Shown: positions 43,051 to 51,559 of the stretch, piece after piece
Numbering within the stretch: the stretch's first letter is position 1
Layout: each line of letters starts with the position of its first letter
Origin: JBEKTW01 sp049515655
GTDB lineage: Bacteria > Bacteroidota > Ignavibacteria > UBA10030 > SZUA-254
Reading direction: 5' to 3'
Length of the DNA: 64,000 nucleotides
NCBI GenBank assembly: GCA_049515655.1
Contig: JBEKTW010000019.1
Location: forward strand, 10,647 to 74,646
Notes under the pieces: model-generated
What the model saw: the letters and a program-made list of their open reading frames with translations, nothing else
Told to the model about the DNA's origin: nothing
Database searches by the model: none
Position numbers and translations under genes: made by a program

Positions 43051-44351
43051 CCGAGCACCCGGTCATTGAGCTCATCCTGAGCATGGTATTCCTGCTGTCG
43101 GTCATCATTATCTGGTTCATGATCGGCTATCAGCTCATGCTGACGCTCGCAGGATTTTTCCACTATCGCTCGTCGCTGAAGGAACAGCGCGCCCTTGATA
43201 AACAACACTTCGACTATCCGAAAGTGACGGTCCTGATCCCGGCACACAATGAGGAGAAGGTCATCGGCAACACGCTGGAAGCCATGGTCAACCTTGAGTA
43301 TCCCCCCGACCGGCTCGACATTCTCATCATTAATGACGGCTCGTCGGATTCCACGGCAGAGATAGCCTCCCGTTATGCCGAGCGGGACGGGCGGGTGAGG
43401 TTGTTCAATGTCCCGAGAGGAGAAGGAGGAAAAGGAAAGTCACGTGCACTGAATCTCGGACTGAAGCAAACCCGGGCCGAATTCATTGCGGTCTACGACG
43501 CCGACAACACTCCGCACCCATCGGCACTACGATACCTCATGGCGCAGGTTATCTCGGACACGAGCCTCGGAGCCGTCCTGGGGAAGTTCCGGACTGTCAA
43601 CAAGAATCGGAATCTCCTGACGCGATTCATCAACATCGAAACACTCAGCTTCCAGTCGATGCTGCAGGCAGGACGTTGGAAGCTCTTTCGGGTCTCAACG
43701 CTTCCCGGTACGAACCTGGTCGTCCGGCGACATTTGCTCGACACGCTCGGCGGCTGGGATGAGGATGCTATCACCGAGGATTCGGAACTCAGCATCCGTA
43801 TCTATATGGAAGGGTATCGCATCAAGTACATTCCCTACTCTGTCACGTTCGAGCAGGAACCGGAGGCGTGGTCAACATGGGTGAAACAACGTACACGCTG
43901 GGTTCGCGGCAACAATTACGTCGGAAAGAAGTTTCTCAAGGCGGTTTCGGCGTTTAAGAATAAAACTCTGGCCGTGGAGCTCTTTTATATTCTTTCGCTG
44001 TATTATACCTTCCTCATTGCCATTGTGTGCTCGGACGTCATTTTCTTTCTCAGCATCTTCAATGTCGTAAATATCAGCCTCCCGGGGCCTTACACGACAG
44101 TTTGGCTCGTCGCCCTTTTCCTCTTTCTCCTGGAAATCCTTCTCGCTCTTTCGTACGACCGGGAAGACAAGCCCTTGAACATTCTCCTCACGTTCCTGAT
44201 GTACTTTACCTACTGTCAACTCTGGATCTATATTGTCGGGAAGGCTATTTATCTCGACGTGATCAAGAAGGAAAAACGAACGTGGGTAAAGACCGTCCGA
44301 TTTGATGTACAACCGGGAGAGTCCAAAGTTTCGGATGATCCAGGAACGTGA
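43047..44351 (+). CDS. Processive membrane glycosyltransferase family 2
   Basis: 434 residues from ATG 43047, which overlaps the preceding stop (ATGA). One N-terminal span, then the GT-A core: VTVLIPAHNEEKVI, the first acidic site LIINDGSSDST, DAD at 151-153, TEDSEL at 243-248, and QRTRW at 281-285, the marker of processive synthases such as PgaC, HasA and BcsA. Four C-terminal spans follow. It should polymerise and export a surface polysaccharide. Coupling to the large exported protein suggests synthesis and editing of the same polymer. Confidence 0.9.
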   Translation: MTEHPVIELILSMVFLLSVIIIWFMIGYQLMLTLAGFFHYRSSLKEQRALDKQHFDYPKVTVLIPAHNEEKVIGNTLEAMVNLEYPPDRLDILIINDGSSDSTAEIASRYAERDGRVRLFNVPRGEGGKGKSRALNLGLKQTRAEFIAVYDADNTPHPSALRYLMAQVISDTSLGAVLGKFRTVNKNRNLLTRFINIETLSFQSMLQAGRWKLFRVSTLPGTNLVVRRHLLDTLGGWDEDAITEDSELSIRIYMEGYRIKYIPYSVTFEQEPEAWSTWVKQRTRWVRGNNYVGKKFLKAVSAFKNKTLAVELFYILSLYYTFLIAIVCSDVIFFLSIFNVVNISLPGPYTTVWLVALFLFLLEILLALSYDREDKPLNILLTFLMYFTYCQLWIYIVGKAIYLDVIKKEKRTWVKTVRFDVQPGESKVSDDPGT

Positions 44352-44375
44352 CCGGCCGGCGTGCACCGGGCGAAG

Positions 44376-44768
44376 TCACTGACCCCGAATTTCTTTCCTG
44401 ATACTCGCGTAGCTCCAGAGAAAAAGAATCCCAAAGACCACATCAAGCACCGCGAACGGCTTCCACATGCTGGGAAGCGGTGAGGATATCCAGTACCAGA
44501 AAACCACAGCGCAGTACGAAACCTTCAACAAGATGCCATAGGGAATCAAATTGAAGTTCGTCCTGGGATCCCTCCCAATTTGAAAAAACATTACGGCAAA
44601 GACAATCAGAATCAGAGCGGGAAACTGAACGTAGCCGTAATGATTGGGTGGCGTGACATCGAAGAATAGGTACAACCCTTCGGCAAAGAAGAGAAATGCC
44701 AAACCGAGCAAGCCGTCATAGCAAGCGCTCAGATAAAAGACCAGGGAAATGTATCTGTTTTTCTTCAT
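44376..44768 (-). CDS. Small four-span membrane protein
   Basis: 130 residues from ATG 44768, which has a GAGAAAGGA ribosome site; a longer reading to 44855 lacks one and overlaps the upstream gene. Four hydrophobic segments (about 7-25, 38-58, 70-90, 98-118) and a basic tail. No family recognised. It converges on the GT2 gene (24-base gap) and lies downstream of the MBL hydrolase. Confidence 0.65.
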   Translation of the reverse strand: MKKNRYISLVFYLSACYDGLLGLAFLFFAEGLYLFFDVTPPNHYGYVQFPALILIVFAVMFFQIGRDPRTNFNLIPYGILLKVSYCAVVFWYWISSPLPSMWKPFAVLDVVFGILFLWSYASIRKEIRGQ

Positions 44769-44815
44769 ATTCCTTTCTCCATTCATGTAGTGAGACATCT
44801 GACCTGCAACAAATC

Positions 44816-45655
44816 CTATAACCGTATCTGCATGCCTTGAGCGACAGCGAAGCACTGCAACTTTGAATTCTGTTCTTTAACGGCGTGCTTACAATCTTGA
44901 ACGATTTCATCCATCGCTGTATCCGACCTTTCTTGATTGTGATGGAAAAGGCCGAACTGCTTTACGTTTGCCTCCAGCGCCAGCCGGAGAGCGTCATTGT
45001 ACACGCTGTGCCCCCATCCTCTAGTTGACCTGTAATCTTCTCGCGTGTATTCCGCATCATGGATGAGCAAATCGGCCCCTACAGAGAACTCCATGTAATC
45101 CCGATACTCAAGTCCCCCCGGGTGTTTATACGTCAATTCATTGTCTGTCAGAAACACGAAGCTCTTGCCATCCTCGACAAACTTGTACCCCATGCCCTGA
45201 TTCGGGTGACTCAGGAGGATCGGAGTCACGTGAGCGGAGTGTATCTGGAATGGCCCCTCGCAGATCCCGTGGTATGTGATGCGAGCTTTGAGATCCTCGA
45301 GCTTTACCGGGAAGTAGGGAGGCGACATGGATTTTGAGAGCAAGTCCTTCACCGAAGCCTGCGCGAACGGACATCCGTACAAGTCGACAGTTACCCCCTC
45401 AACATAGAGTGGTTTGAAGAAGGGAAATCCCATGAGGTGGTCCCAGTGCGCGTGGGTGAAGATGATGTGGTACGTTCGCTGCTTTCTCCGAAGAAGCTCG
45501 GTTCCGAGGTTTCTGATACCCGTTCCTGCGTCGACAATGATGACCTCGTTCTCTTTCGTCTGTATTTCAACGCATGTGGTGTCGCCCCCGTACTTGAGAT
45601 ATTCCTTCCCCGAAACGGGGATTGAGCCTCTGGAGCCCCAACATGTGATTACCAT
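44816..45655 (-). CDS. Metallo-beta-lactamase-fold hydrolase
   Basis: 279 residues. Zinc-binding motif HAHWDH (H68, H70, D72, H73); other ligands in LLSHPNQ, LIHDAEY and FHHNQ. The opening CWGSRGSIPVSG and GDTTCVEI match the phosphoribosyl-cyclic-phosphodiesterase or RNase Z-like branch of the fold. The substrate is unknown; members may cleave cyclic phosphodiesters or act in signalling. An AAGGA ribosome site precedes ATG 45655. Confidence 0.85.
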   Translation of the reverse strand: MVITCWGSRGSIPVSGKEYLKYGGDTTCVEIQTKENEVIIVDAGTGIRNLGTELLRRKQRTYHIIFTHAHWDHLMGFPFFKPLYVEGVTVDLYGCPFAQASVKDLLSKSMSPPYFPVKLEDLKARITYHGICEGPFQIHSAHVTPILLSHPNQGMGYKFVEDGKSFVFLTDNELTYKHPGGLEYRDYMEFSVGADLLIHDAEYTREDYRSTRGWGHSVYNDALRLALEANVKQFGLFHHNQERSDTAMDEIVQDCKHAVKEQNSKLQCFAVAQGMQIRL

Positions 45656-45854
45656 GTTCGTTTTCCTTGTATCATGGTGAATGAAATACTGATGTTATGG
45701 CAAACAATAAACGAGTTGCACGAAAGAACGGTCCCCTTGCCTGGCAGCAGGAATGATCATGAACCTTTGCAGGGTTCTCGTGGGGGTCTGATGGCCAAAA
45801 TATACAACGATGAGGATTGAATATCAAATTCCCTCCGGGCCCGCGATTTCAGTG

Positions 45855-47327
45855 CTATGGACTGTCATGAATGGACTTTTGCCGGTACACTCCCACCACC
45901 ATCCCCATGTGCGCCTCGCCGGGAAATCTGTTCTCCGCCACCTTGTCGAAATGCTGGTCCATGTGATCGCGTATCTCGTTCGGCACATCGAGCGAAACGT
46001 AGACAAACGAGCTCGTTGTGTCGACAATGCTGCCAAGCGGTGAATCAAGATACGCCTCATCGAGCTGGCAAGCGTTTCCCTTATAGTAGTAGTTCAGCAT
46101 CGGGGCAAAGTACTTCGGACGAATGATTGTGCGAACACCGCCGTCAACGGCGCGCTCGACGGATGCGGCCACATCCTTGACGTTCGATTTCGACCAGGAG
46201 AAGTATCTCACCGAACCGTACAGACCCAGGAGAACGAGGACACTCACAGCTATATTCATGACGGCTTTCCACCTGGACGCGGAAGCCAGCGCGCCCGCAC
46301 CGAGACAGAACAATGGAAAGACAATAACGGTATACCTGTACCAGAGGAATATTTCAGGACGAACGAAAGAAATCGCAAGCGGAATTCCGAGCGTCCCGCA
46401 CAGGACAACGACGGCAGCGCGAACACTAGTACTTGCCGCCCTGCCCGCCGCTGCAAATACGAGCCCGCAGCAAAGAATGGCCATCGCCGCCCCGCCGACC
46501 GCTTTCACTATGAGCGGCGAATCAAAGACGGACGAAGCCATCTTGAAATACGTTCCCGAATATGCCAGCCCCAGGTCGAGCAATTCCTTCGCATCCGGCC
46601 GATCAACCCAAAACCAGCCTGCCCTGTCATGGGTCGTCGATTGTTCGAAGAGCCCGACCGCCTCGGGCAGGTAGAGAATCCCGACGACGATCCACATGAG
46701 AATGAATTTCTTCCTGAGATCGACGGAGTATCTCGCGAATAGCATTATGAAAACCACTTCCGACGCAAGGACAAAAATTCCCCAATGATGCGTCGTGAGC
46801 AGTGCGATCGAAGCGAGGACATAGCACATCATCCAGCGTATCTTTTGCTCACGCACGACCAGCAAGAGCGACCAGTAGCTCATGAGCGCAAGGAGACCCG
46901 CCAGGGCATACGGTCTTCCCTCCTGCGAATAGGCGAGGTGAAACGGCGCCACCAAACAGAGAAGTCCGGCAGTGATGCCGGCACGGTCATCCAGAAGTTT
47001 CGAAGAACAATAATACACCAGCCCGACGGTTAACGAGCCGCTGGCCGCCGGGATGAAACGCAATGCCCAGGCATGCTGGCCGAAGATCAGCAAAACAAAA
47101 TGGAGAAGATAAAAAAAGAGGGGCGGGTGATGAAAATGCGCGATCAGGCTCGATTGAATTTCGCCGAGAGGCAGATTCGCAACCTCGAATGAAAACATTT
47201 CATCGTTCCAGAGACCCTGCGATTCCAGGTGGAAGCACCGGATCGCTGCGGCGGCGGCCACGAACATCATCGAGAGCAGGATGCGCCGGGAATTGTTTGA
47301 GGGATGTCCCTCTTGAGAACCGGTCAT
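45855..47327 (-). CDS. GT39-like membrane glycosyltransferase
   Basis: 490 residues from ATG 47327, which has an AAGGA site; residues before it in the longer reading are atypical. About ten spans. The first loop has the family acid pair in ESQGLWNDEMFS, followed by FHHPPLFFYLLHF, as in PMT/ArnT-type lipid-linked sugar transferases. The last 80 residues form a soluble extracytoplasmic tail. It likely transfers a sugar from a polyprenyl carrier to a protein or envelope glycan. Confidence 0.82.
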   Translation of the reverse strand: MTGSQEGHPSNNSRRILLSMMFVAAAAAIRCFHLESQGLWNDEMFSFEVANLPLGEIQSSLIAHFHHPPLFFYLLHFVLLIFGQHAWALRFIPAASGSLTVGLVYYCSSKLLDDRAGITAGLLCLVAPFHLAYSQEGRPYALAGLLALMSYWSLLLVVREQKIRWMMCYVLASIALLTTHHWGIFVLASEVVFIMLFARYSVDLRKKFILMWIVVGILYLPEAVGLFEQSTTHDRAGWFWVDRPDAKELLDLGLAYSGTYFKMASSVFDSPLIVKAVGGAAMAILCCGLVFAAAGRAASTSVRAAVVVLCGTLGIPLAISFVRPEIFLWYRYTVIVFPLFCLGAGALASASRWKAVMNIAVSVLVLLGLYGSVRYFSWSKSNVKDVAASVERAVDGGVRTIIRPKYFAPMLNYYYKGNACQLDEAYLDSPLGSIVDTTSSFVYVSLDVPNEIRDHMDQHFDKVAENRFPGEAHMGMVVGVYRQKSIHDSP

Positions 47328-47393
47328 GATCGATCCTTCAGCCTTACGCGGGCCTCCGCCAGGGATCCGACGCATTCCCCAACGCGCGTGGAC

Positions 47394-47421
47394 AAAAAAC
47401 CCCAACCGTTTCCGGTCGGGG
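47394..47421 (-). terminator. Rho-independent terminator of the 47460-48122 gene
   Basis: Minus-strand stem CCCCGACCG, loop GAAA, stem CGGTTGGGG with one G-T pair, followed by TTTTTT. It lies 39 bases after the stop of the upstream membrane-protein gene and ahead of the GT39-like gene. Confidence 0.85.
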
Positions 47422-47459
47422 CTGTGGTGTACGCTCGATCAGCCTCACATCCTCTTTGC

Positions 47460-48122
47460 CTAGATGGCATTACCGGTCGGGGACTTCCATTTAAATACTT
47501 CGGTCAAATATCTCGGGAAGAAATCCATATACCCGGAGAGCAATTGGGCCCGTGTCAGCATCCGGTTCGCCAGGAGCACACAATAGAAAAGGAAGACCAC
47601 AAGAGTCGCAAGGATGCATAATTTCAAATTGAACCCATGCGACCTGCGAACGTAGAGAACGAACGTGAGGACGGCTTCAAAAAGAAAAAACAAAGATGAC
47701 ATCATCATGGACAGGTCGAGCGTAAGGAGGTCTAATTTTCCCCTTGACCATTCCATCATGGTCTTACGCTGTTTATCCATTTCCCCTCCGACTTTGTCCG
47801 TGAACCGCATTGCCAGCCACATCTCAGCCTCCAACTCCGTGAATTTTTCAAGATTGAAGCTCTCGGCAATTTGGGGGAAATCCAGCTTAAGCCGTCTCAG
47901 AGTAGACGAATGAATCTGAGATCGCCTAGCGGGATTGAGATAGGCAAACCAGCGGGCAAAGGCTGAGAGGATGTACCCGAGGGGCAGGAAAAATGTCACA
48001 ACGACACCAAGAATGACGGCAGCGTTCTCCAGAACAACGGCGGGGAAGTACACTTCAATATAGAGGAATGTCAGTCCCATGAGATAGATCCCCGCTATAC
48101 CGTATCGCTCAAACCAATTCAT
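47460..48122 (-). CDS. Membrane protein of unknown function
   Basis: 220 residues. Two N-terminal spans (10-30, 36-60), a soluble helical middle (about 70-130) and two spans near the end (about 135-155, 168-188). No family recognised. It is monocistronic, with its own terminator downstream. The upstream gap leads into the tRNA-Pro-linked repeat at 48198. Confidence 0.6.
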   Translation of the reverse strand: MNWFERYGIAGIYLMGLTFLYIEVYFPAVVLENAAVILGVVVTFFLPLGYILSAFARWFAYLNPARRSQIHSSTLRRLKLDFPQIAESFNLEKFTELEAEMWLAMRFTDKVGGEMDKQRKTMMEWSRGKLDLLTLDLSMMMSSLFFLFEAVLTFVLYVRRSHGFNLKLCILATLVVFLFYCVLLANRMLTRAQLLSGYMDFFPRYLTEVFKWKSPTGNAI

Positions 48123-48197
48123 ATCCTATCCTGTAGATATTATCAATATTCCGCTCCGCGACACCGAAAAGGGAAAATCTGTTTATTTGGCTATTGC

Positions 48198-48242
48198 CGG
48201 AACGGCGGGATTTTCCGCCTTCGGTTCGCTTCGCTCACCTTC
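48198..48242 (-). repeat. tRNA-Pro 3'-end-containing direct repeat, distal copy (att-like)
   Basis: A 45-base element whose first 16 bases (CGGAACGGCGGGATTT on the plus strand) equal the 3' end of tRNA-Pro at 51482-51497. The whole unit recurs at 51407-51451 with two mismatches. It marks the far end of a probable decayed integrative element. Confidence 0.6.
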
Positions 48243-48864
48243 CGAACAGGTGCACGAGGAAGTGAATTCGAAATCCGACAAAAATATCGAAGGTTCATTT
48301 TGCAACGCACCGAGAATGCGGGGGAAAAAATCAGCATATTATTCAACAGTGCCTGAGCCTCTGTACATGGAACGTCCCCAATGTCCATTCAATGTACAAA
48401 AAAACTGTGGAAAACAAAAAACCATCGCGCGATAGGACAGCTATATTGGAGGAATGATCTACAAAAGCGGATTCCGCTTCTGAGTGATGCTTGCACGTAA
48501 GCTTGTCCGAAGGATCTCTTCGGGGAATCCCCGTTAGACAGCCATATTCCTTAGAACCTGATGGTAATCGTCTGTTCCGGTAGAATGTACTGATAGCCTA
48601 ATACTGTCGTCTGATTGGTCGACTCACTCTTACATCCGGGACAGTCGGGTTGAGTTTCTGTGTATGGTGTCCTAAGGCTGATCCTCTGCAAGGGAATATG
48701 CCTTCGGCTGTGTCGCAATGATGATTGTAAGCTTTCCTGCCGTGTCGGTGACTGTTGGATAGTTTTCGTTTTCTGATGCGACTCGGAAGAAGACGACGGA
48801 GACAAGACTTTACTTCAGGAGCAATCCCGCGAAAGAACGCAGGACTTCCAATAAGATGACTTCG
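48243..48864. other. Gap with short hairpins and a frameshifted coding relic
   Basis: Minus strand about 48546-48830 reads as protein in two frames: one part contains ENENYPTVTDTAGKLTIII and ends LAEDQP at a stop; the next frame continues TPYTETQPDCPGCKSES and ends PEQTITIRF. Together they look like a secreted protein tail broken by a frameshift, with no start. Small perfect hairpins (AAGCGGATTCCGCTT, CCGAAGGATCTCTTCGG) lie near 48465-48525. Nothing else is recognised. Confidence 0.35.
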
Positions 48865-50361
48865 TCATTTGATCAATAAGAGCCTCTTCGTTTCGGTAAA
48901 CACTTCGGTCGTCAGGCGGTAGAAATAAAGCCCACTAGGGACGTTCGATGCGTCCCACGTCACCGACTTGAATCCGGGCTCTTCAAGGCCATTCACCAGA
49001 GTCGCGACTTCTCTTCCCAGTAAGTCGTACACCCTGAGTGTCACAAATGACGAATGACTCATGGCAAATGACACTGTTGTCGTGGGATTGAACGGGTTGG
49101 GAAAATTCTGTTCGAGTTTCTGTGTGCGCGGAAATCCTTTACCCCATTTCCCCACGTCGTTGAAACCACCGTTACTCGTATGCAGGATAACCGATGAAGT
49201 GAGGACATCGCCACCGGTGAGATAACCGTCGAGCGCCGTGAGCAAAATACCACCTTCCAGTAACATTTTTGGGGAAGCAACCGTCACGGTCTGCAATGAC
49301 CAGGATTCACCAGCGTTTGTTGTTCGCGCAATGAACACGTTTCTGCTCGTATCTCTCGAGTCCCCGTATCCGTAGACAACGCCAACGTCGGTTCCCCGCG
49401 CGAACGTCACATGGCTGACGATGATCGAATCTGCCCCGGCAAATTGAACTTCCGTCCAGGATTCACCTGCGTCCGTTGTTTTGTAGAGAAGTCCTTGTAC
49501 CGGGTGGACGGAATCGGCGTTAGATGGTCCGGCGGCGTACCCGACCAGCTCGTTCGAGAATGACACGCTAGTAAAGTTGTTCACTGCCGGAAGATGCTTT
49601 AGGGTCCACGTCGTGCCTCCATCAGTCGTGCGAATGATAATGCCATGGACCGAGACGCTGTCAGTAGCCATGTAGCCCACGGCAACGCCCAGAACCGAAT
49701 CGACAAAACTGATATCTCGGAGGTAAACGATCGAGTCGGGGATGGCCAGCTCGTTCCACGACAATCCCCCGTTGGTGGTCTTCAGAACACACGGGCCGCC
49801 CAACGCAGCTGTATCGCCGGTTGCGTATCCAAGCTGAGAAGTGACAAAGCTTGCTCCAACGAGATACGAAACATTGTTGGGAAGTGTCCCGTACTGGAAC
49901 CACGTTTGCCCGCCATTGGTGGATTTCAGCGCGTATCCGCGATACGATGCCGTTCCGTCGATACCGAGGAGCCGCAAATAGCGGTCGTAACCGTATGCAA
50001 ATGGCATATTACTTCTTGCTGCTCGGTGCCTTTGCATACCGGGGAGATTGTACGCTCCGAGGGCGAGCGCCGCTCCCCATCCGACAAACCTAAGCACCAC
50101 GATGGCCCGAAGGGATTCCGGCACAACCGATTGAAACCAGTTCACACCACCGTCAGCAGTGTAGACCGCTCTTCCCGAAAACTCAAGCATGGGAGCACTA
50201 TAACCGCCCGCCGCGCCGTTCGCAGCGTCAACGAAGCCTATACTCACTAACATCGTGGCATCCCCGGGCACTCGCTGCGACACCCACTGAGCTGTCAGCA
50301 TGGCGGGTGGGAGCAAAATGAAAATGCACGCCAAGATTATCGCGGGACCAATCGTTCTCAT
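48865..50361 (-). CDS. Secreted BNR/Ycf48-like beta-propeller protein with C-terminal sorting domain
   Basis: 498 residues from ATG 50361; a TTG 21 bases earlier is an alternative and overlaps the GGAAGG ribosome site. Signal peptide (IGPAIILACIFILLPPAMLTAQ). The body has repeats of the TTNGG.TW / TTDGGTTW / TTDAGESW type with GYA.G loops, typical of sialidase/Ycf48-like propellers. The end has FPNPFNPTTTVSFAM and SGLYFYRL, a T9SS type A-like sorting domain. It is likely surface-bound or released; its role is unknown. It lies inside the tRNA-Pro-linked element. Confidence 0.85.
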   Translation of the reverse strand: MRTIGPAIILACIFILLPPAMLTAQWVSQRVPGDATMLVSIGFVDAANGAAGGYSAPMLEFSGRAVYTADGGVNWFQSVVPESLRAIVVLRFVGWGAALALGAYNLPGMQRHRAARSNMPFAYGYDRYLRLLGIDGTASYRGYALKSTNGGQTWFQYGTLPNNVSYLVGASFVTSQLGYATGDTAALGGPCVLKTTNGGLSWNELAIPDSIVYLRDISFVDSVLGVAVGYMATDSVSVHGIIIRTTDGGTTWTLKHLPAVNNFTSVSFSNELVGYAAGPSNADSVHPVQGLLYKTTDAGESWTEVQFAGADSIIVSHVTFARGTDVGVVYGYGDSRDTSRNVFIARTTNAGESWSLQTVTVASPKMLLEGGILLTALDGYLTGGDVLTSSVILHTSNGGFNDVGKWGKGFPRTQKLEQNFPNPFNPTTTVSFAMSHSSFVTLRVYDLLGREVATLVNGLEEPGFKSVTWDASNVPSGLYFYRLTTEVFTETKRLLLIK

Positions 50362-50430
50362 AACCAAATGTACGCCTTCCAAATCGCTTGCTGCGGTCTC
50401 AGCCTCTCCATCATCTCATCGGTGAGGTCT

Positions 50431-50904
50431 TCATCGACCGTTCTCTGATGATTGAGATGGGTCATTGGAAATCCCCCGCCGGGCTCGTGGAAAAATTAAG
50501 TAGAGTAATAGCGATACCGCAACGCCAATCAAGAATGGCAACCACTGCATCAAAAGAAGACTGAGCAAGAGGCCACTCCACCAGGGGAGGTCTCGCACCA
50601 GCTCAAGTAATGCGCGACTCCTCGTGGACGGAAACAAGAGCATCATGGGGAAGTGATGGCTCAGCGCACTGAACATTCCCCAAAGCGCAAACCCAAGAAC
50701 AAGCAATCGCCAAGATGAATAGGCGAGGGAAAAGAGAACGCAAACCAAACAGACCAGCCAGCCGACGAATCTATAAAAATCTGACGTCCACAACGTCCCC
50801 CGTCGCTCTTCCCTCAACTCTGCCAACTGCTTCCTCGTGAGATAAATTCCACCCAAAGCGATTAACCCACCGATGATGGTTGCAACGATGCGAAGGGTAT
50901 CCAT
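50431..50904 (-). CDS. Membrane protein of unknown function
   Basis: 157 residues. One N-terminal span (IVATIIGGLIALGGIYL), a short cytoplasmic helix (KQLAELREERRG), then three or four spans with many Leu and Trp. The tail is basic and Ser-rich. No family recognised. It lies between the integrase relic and the propeller gene, as cargo of the putative element. Confidence 0.6.
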   Translation of the reverse strand: MDTLRIVATIIGGLIALGGIYLTRKQLAELREERRGTLWTSDFYRFVGWLVCLVCVLFSLAYSSWRLLVLGFALWGMFSALSHHFPMMLLFPSTRSRALLELVRDLPWWSGLLLSLLLMQWLPFLIGVAVSLLLYLIFPRARRGISNDPSQSSENGR

Positions 50905-51113
50905 GCTTCACCTCAGCAAATAAGACTCCCTCTGCTTGTGCTGACAAGCCCCGCCAATGGCTTTCCCCGATGGGTACACAAACAGAGAGCAATTGAAAAG
51001 TAGATTTCATGGCGTTTCTGTCAGAGTTCAAGAACCATCTAAAGTTACGGATATTCTAACTGCAATTCAATAAGGCACTTCTTTCGCTCATATTTGCCCT
51101 TGGACAGCCTCCC

Positions 51114-51320
51114 TCAGTTCAAAGGTAGAGAAATCCTGTTCACAGCGCTGCAAAGCTCGCTCGCTGCAAGGTGAGAATACACCTCAGTAACCTTCTTGAG
51201 TGCTTCAAACTTCAGGGAACACTTTGAGGACTTCTAGCGCTTCTTCCCCCGCTCATCAACGTAGCCAATGTAGTACGTGCCGTCGCGCTTCCAGAGATAG
51301 AACTTTTGTGAGGTAGGCAT
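51114..51320 (-). pseudogene. Tyrosine integrase relic: N- and C-termini joined by internal deletion, with an amber codon
   Basis: Reading one frame from ATG 51320, with a good GGAAGGA ribosome site: MPTSQKFYLWKRDGTYYIGY, then VDERGKKR, a TAG at 51236-51234, then KSSKCSLKFEALKK directly joined to VTEVYSHLAASELCSAVNRI and SLPLN before TGA. The first part matches the arm-binding N-terminus of phage-type integrases; the last part matches the C-terminus around the catalytic tyrosine (VYSHL). The whole central domain of some 250 residues is missing. It lies beside tRNA-Pro in the normal int position. Confidence 0.75.
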
Positions 51321-51406
51321 TGTTGAAATTCCTTCCTACCAGCCTGAAAAATTGGCTGGCGTTCAACAATTCCATCAACAGAGGAAGGAGAACCTTAGTA
51401 ATTTGT

Positions 51407-51451
51407 CGGAACGGCGGGATTTTCCGCCTGCGGTTCGTTTCGCTCACCTTC
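51407..51451 (-). repeat. tRNA-Pro 3'-end-containing direct repeat, proximal copy (att-like)
   Basis: Same 45-base unit as 48198-48242 (two mismatches), beginning with the 16 bases of the tRNA-Pro 3' end. It lies between the integrase relic and the intact tRNA, 75 bases from the real tRNA 3' end. Confidence 0.6.
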
Positions 51452-51480
51452 GGCGGACATGGAACCCGCGACGTTCTTCG

Positions 51481-51554
51481 TCGGAACGGCGGGATTTGAA
51501 CCCGCGACCCCTTGCACCCCAAGCAAGTGCGCTACCGGGCTGCGCCACGTTCCG
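51481..51554 (-). tRNA. tRNA-Pro (anticodon GGG)
   Basis: 74 nt on the minus strand. Acceptor CGGAACG/CGTTCCG, D-arm GCGC-AGCCCGGTA-GCGC, anticodon stem CTTGC/GCAAG with loop TTGGGGT, variable GGGTC, T-arm GCGGG-TTCAAAT-CCCGC, discriminator A; every stem is perfect. CCA is not encoded. Its 3' end is the apparent integration site for the decayed element to the left. Confidence 0.97.
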
Positions 51555-51559
51555 AAAAC

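Noticed and set aside
51256..51522. 88-codon minus-strand frame through tRNA-Pro
   Set aside because: It reads through the tRNA and the att-like repeat; the apparent peptide (VQIPPFRRR) is the familiar artefact of a translated tRNA end.
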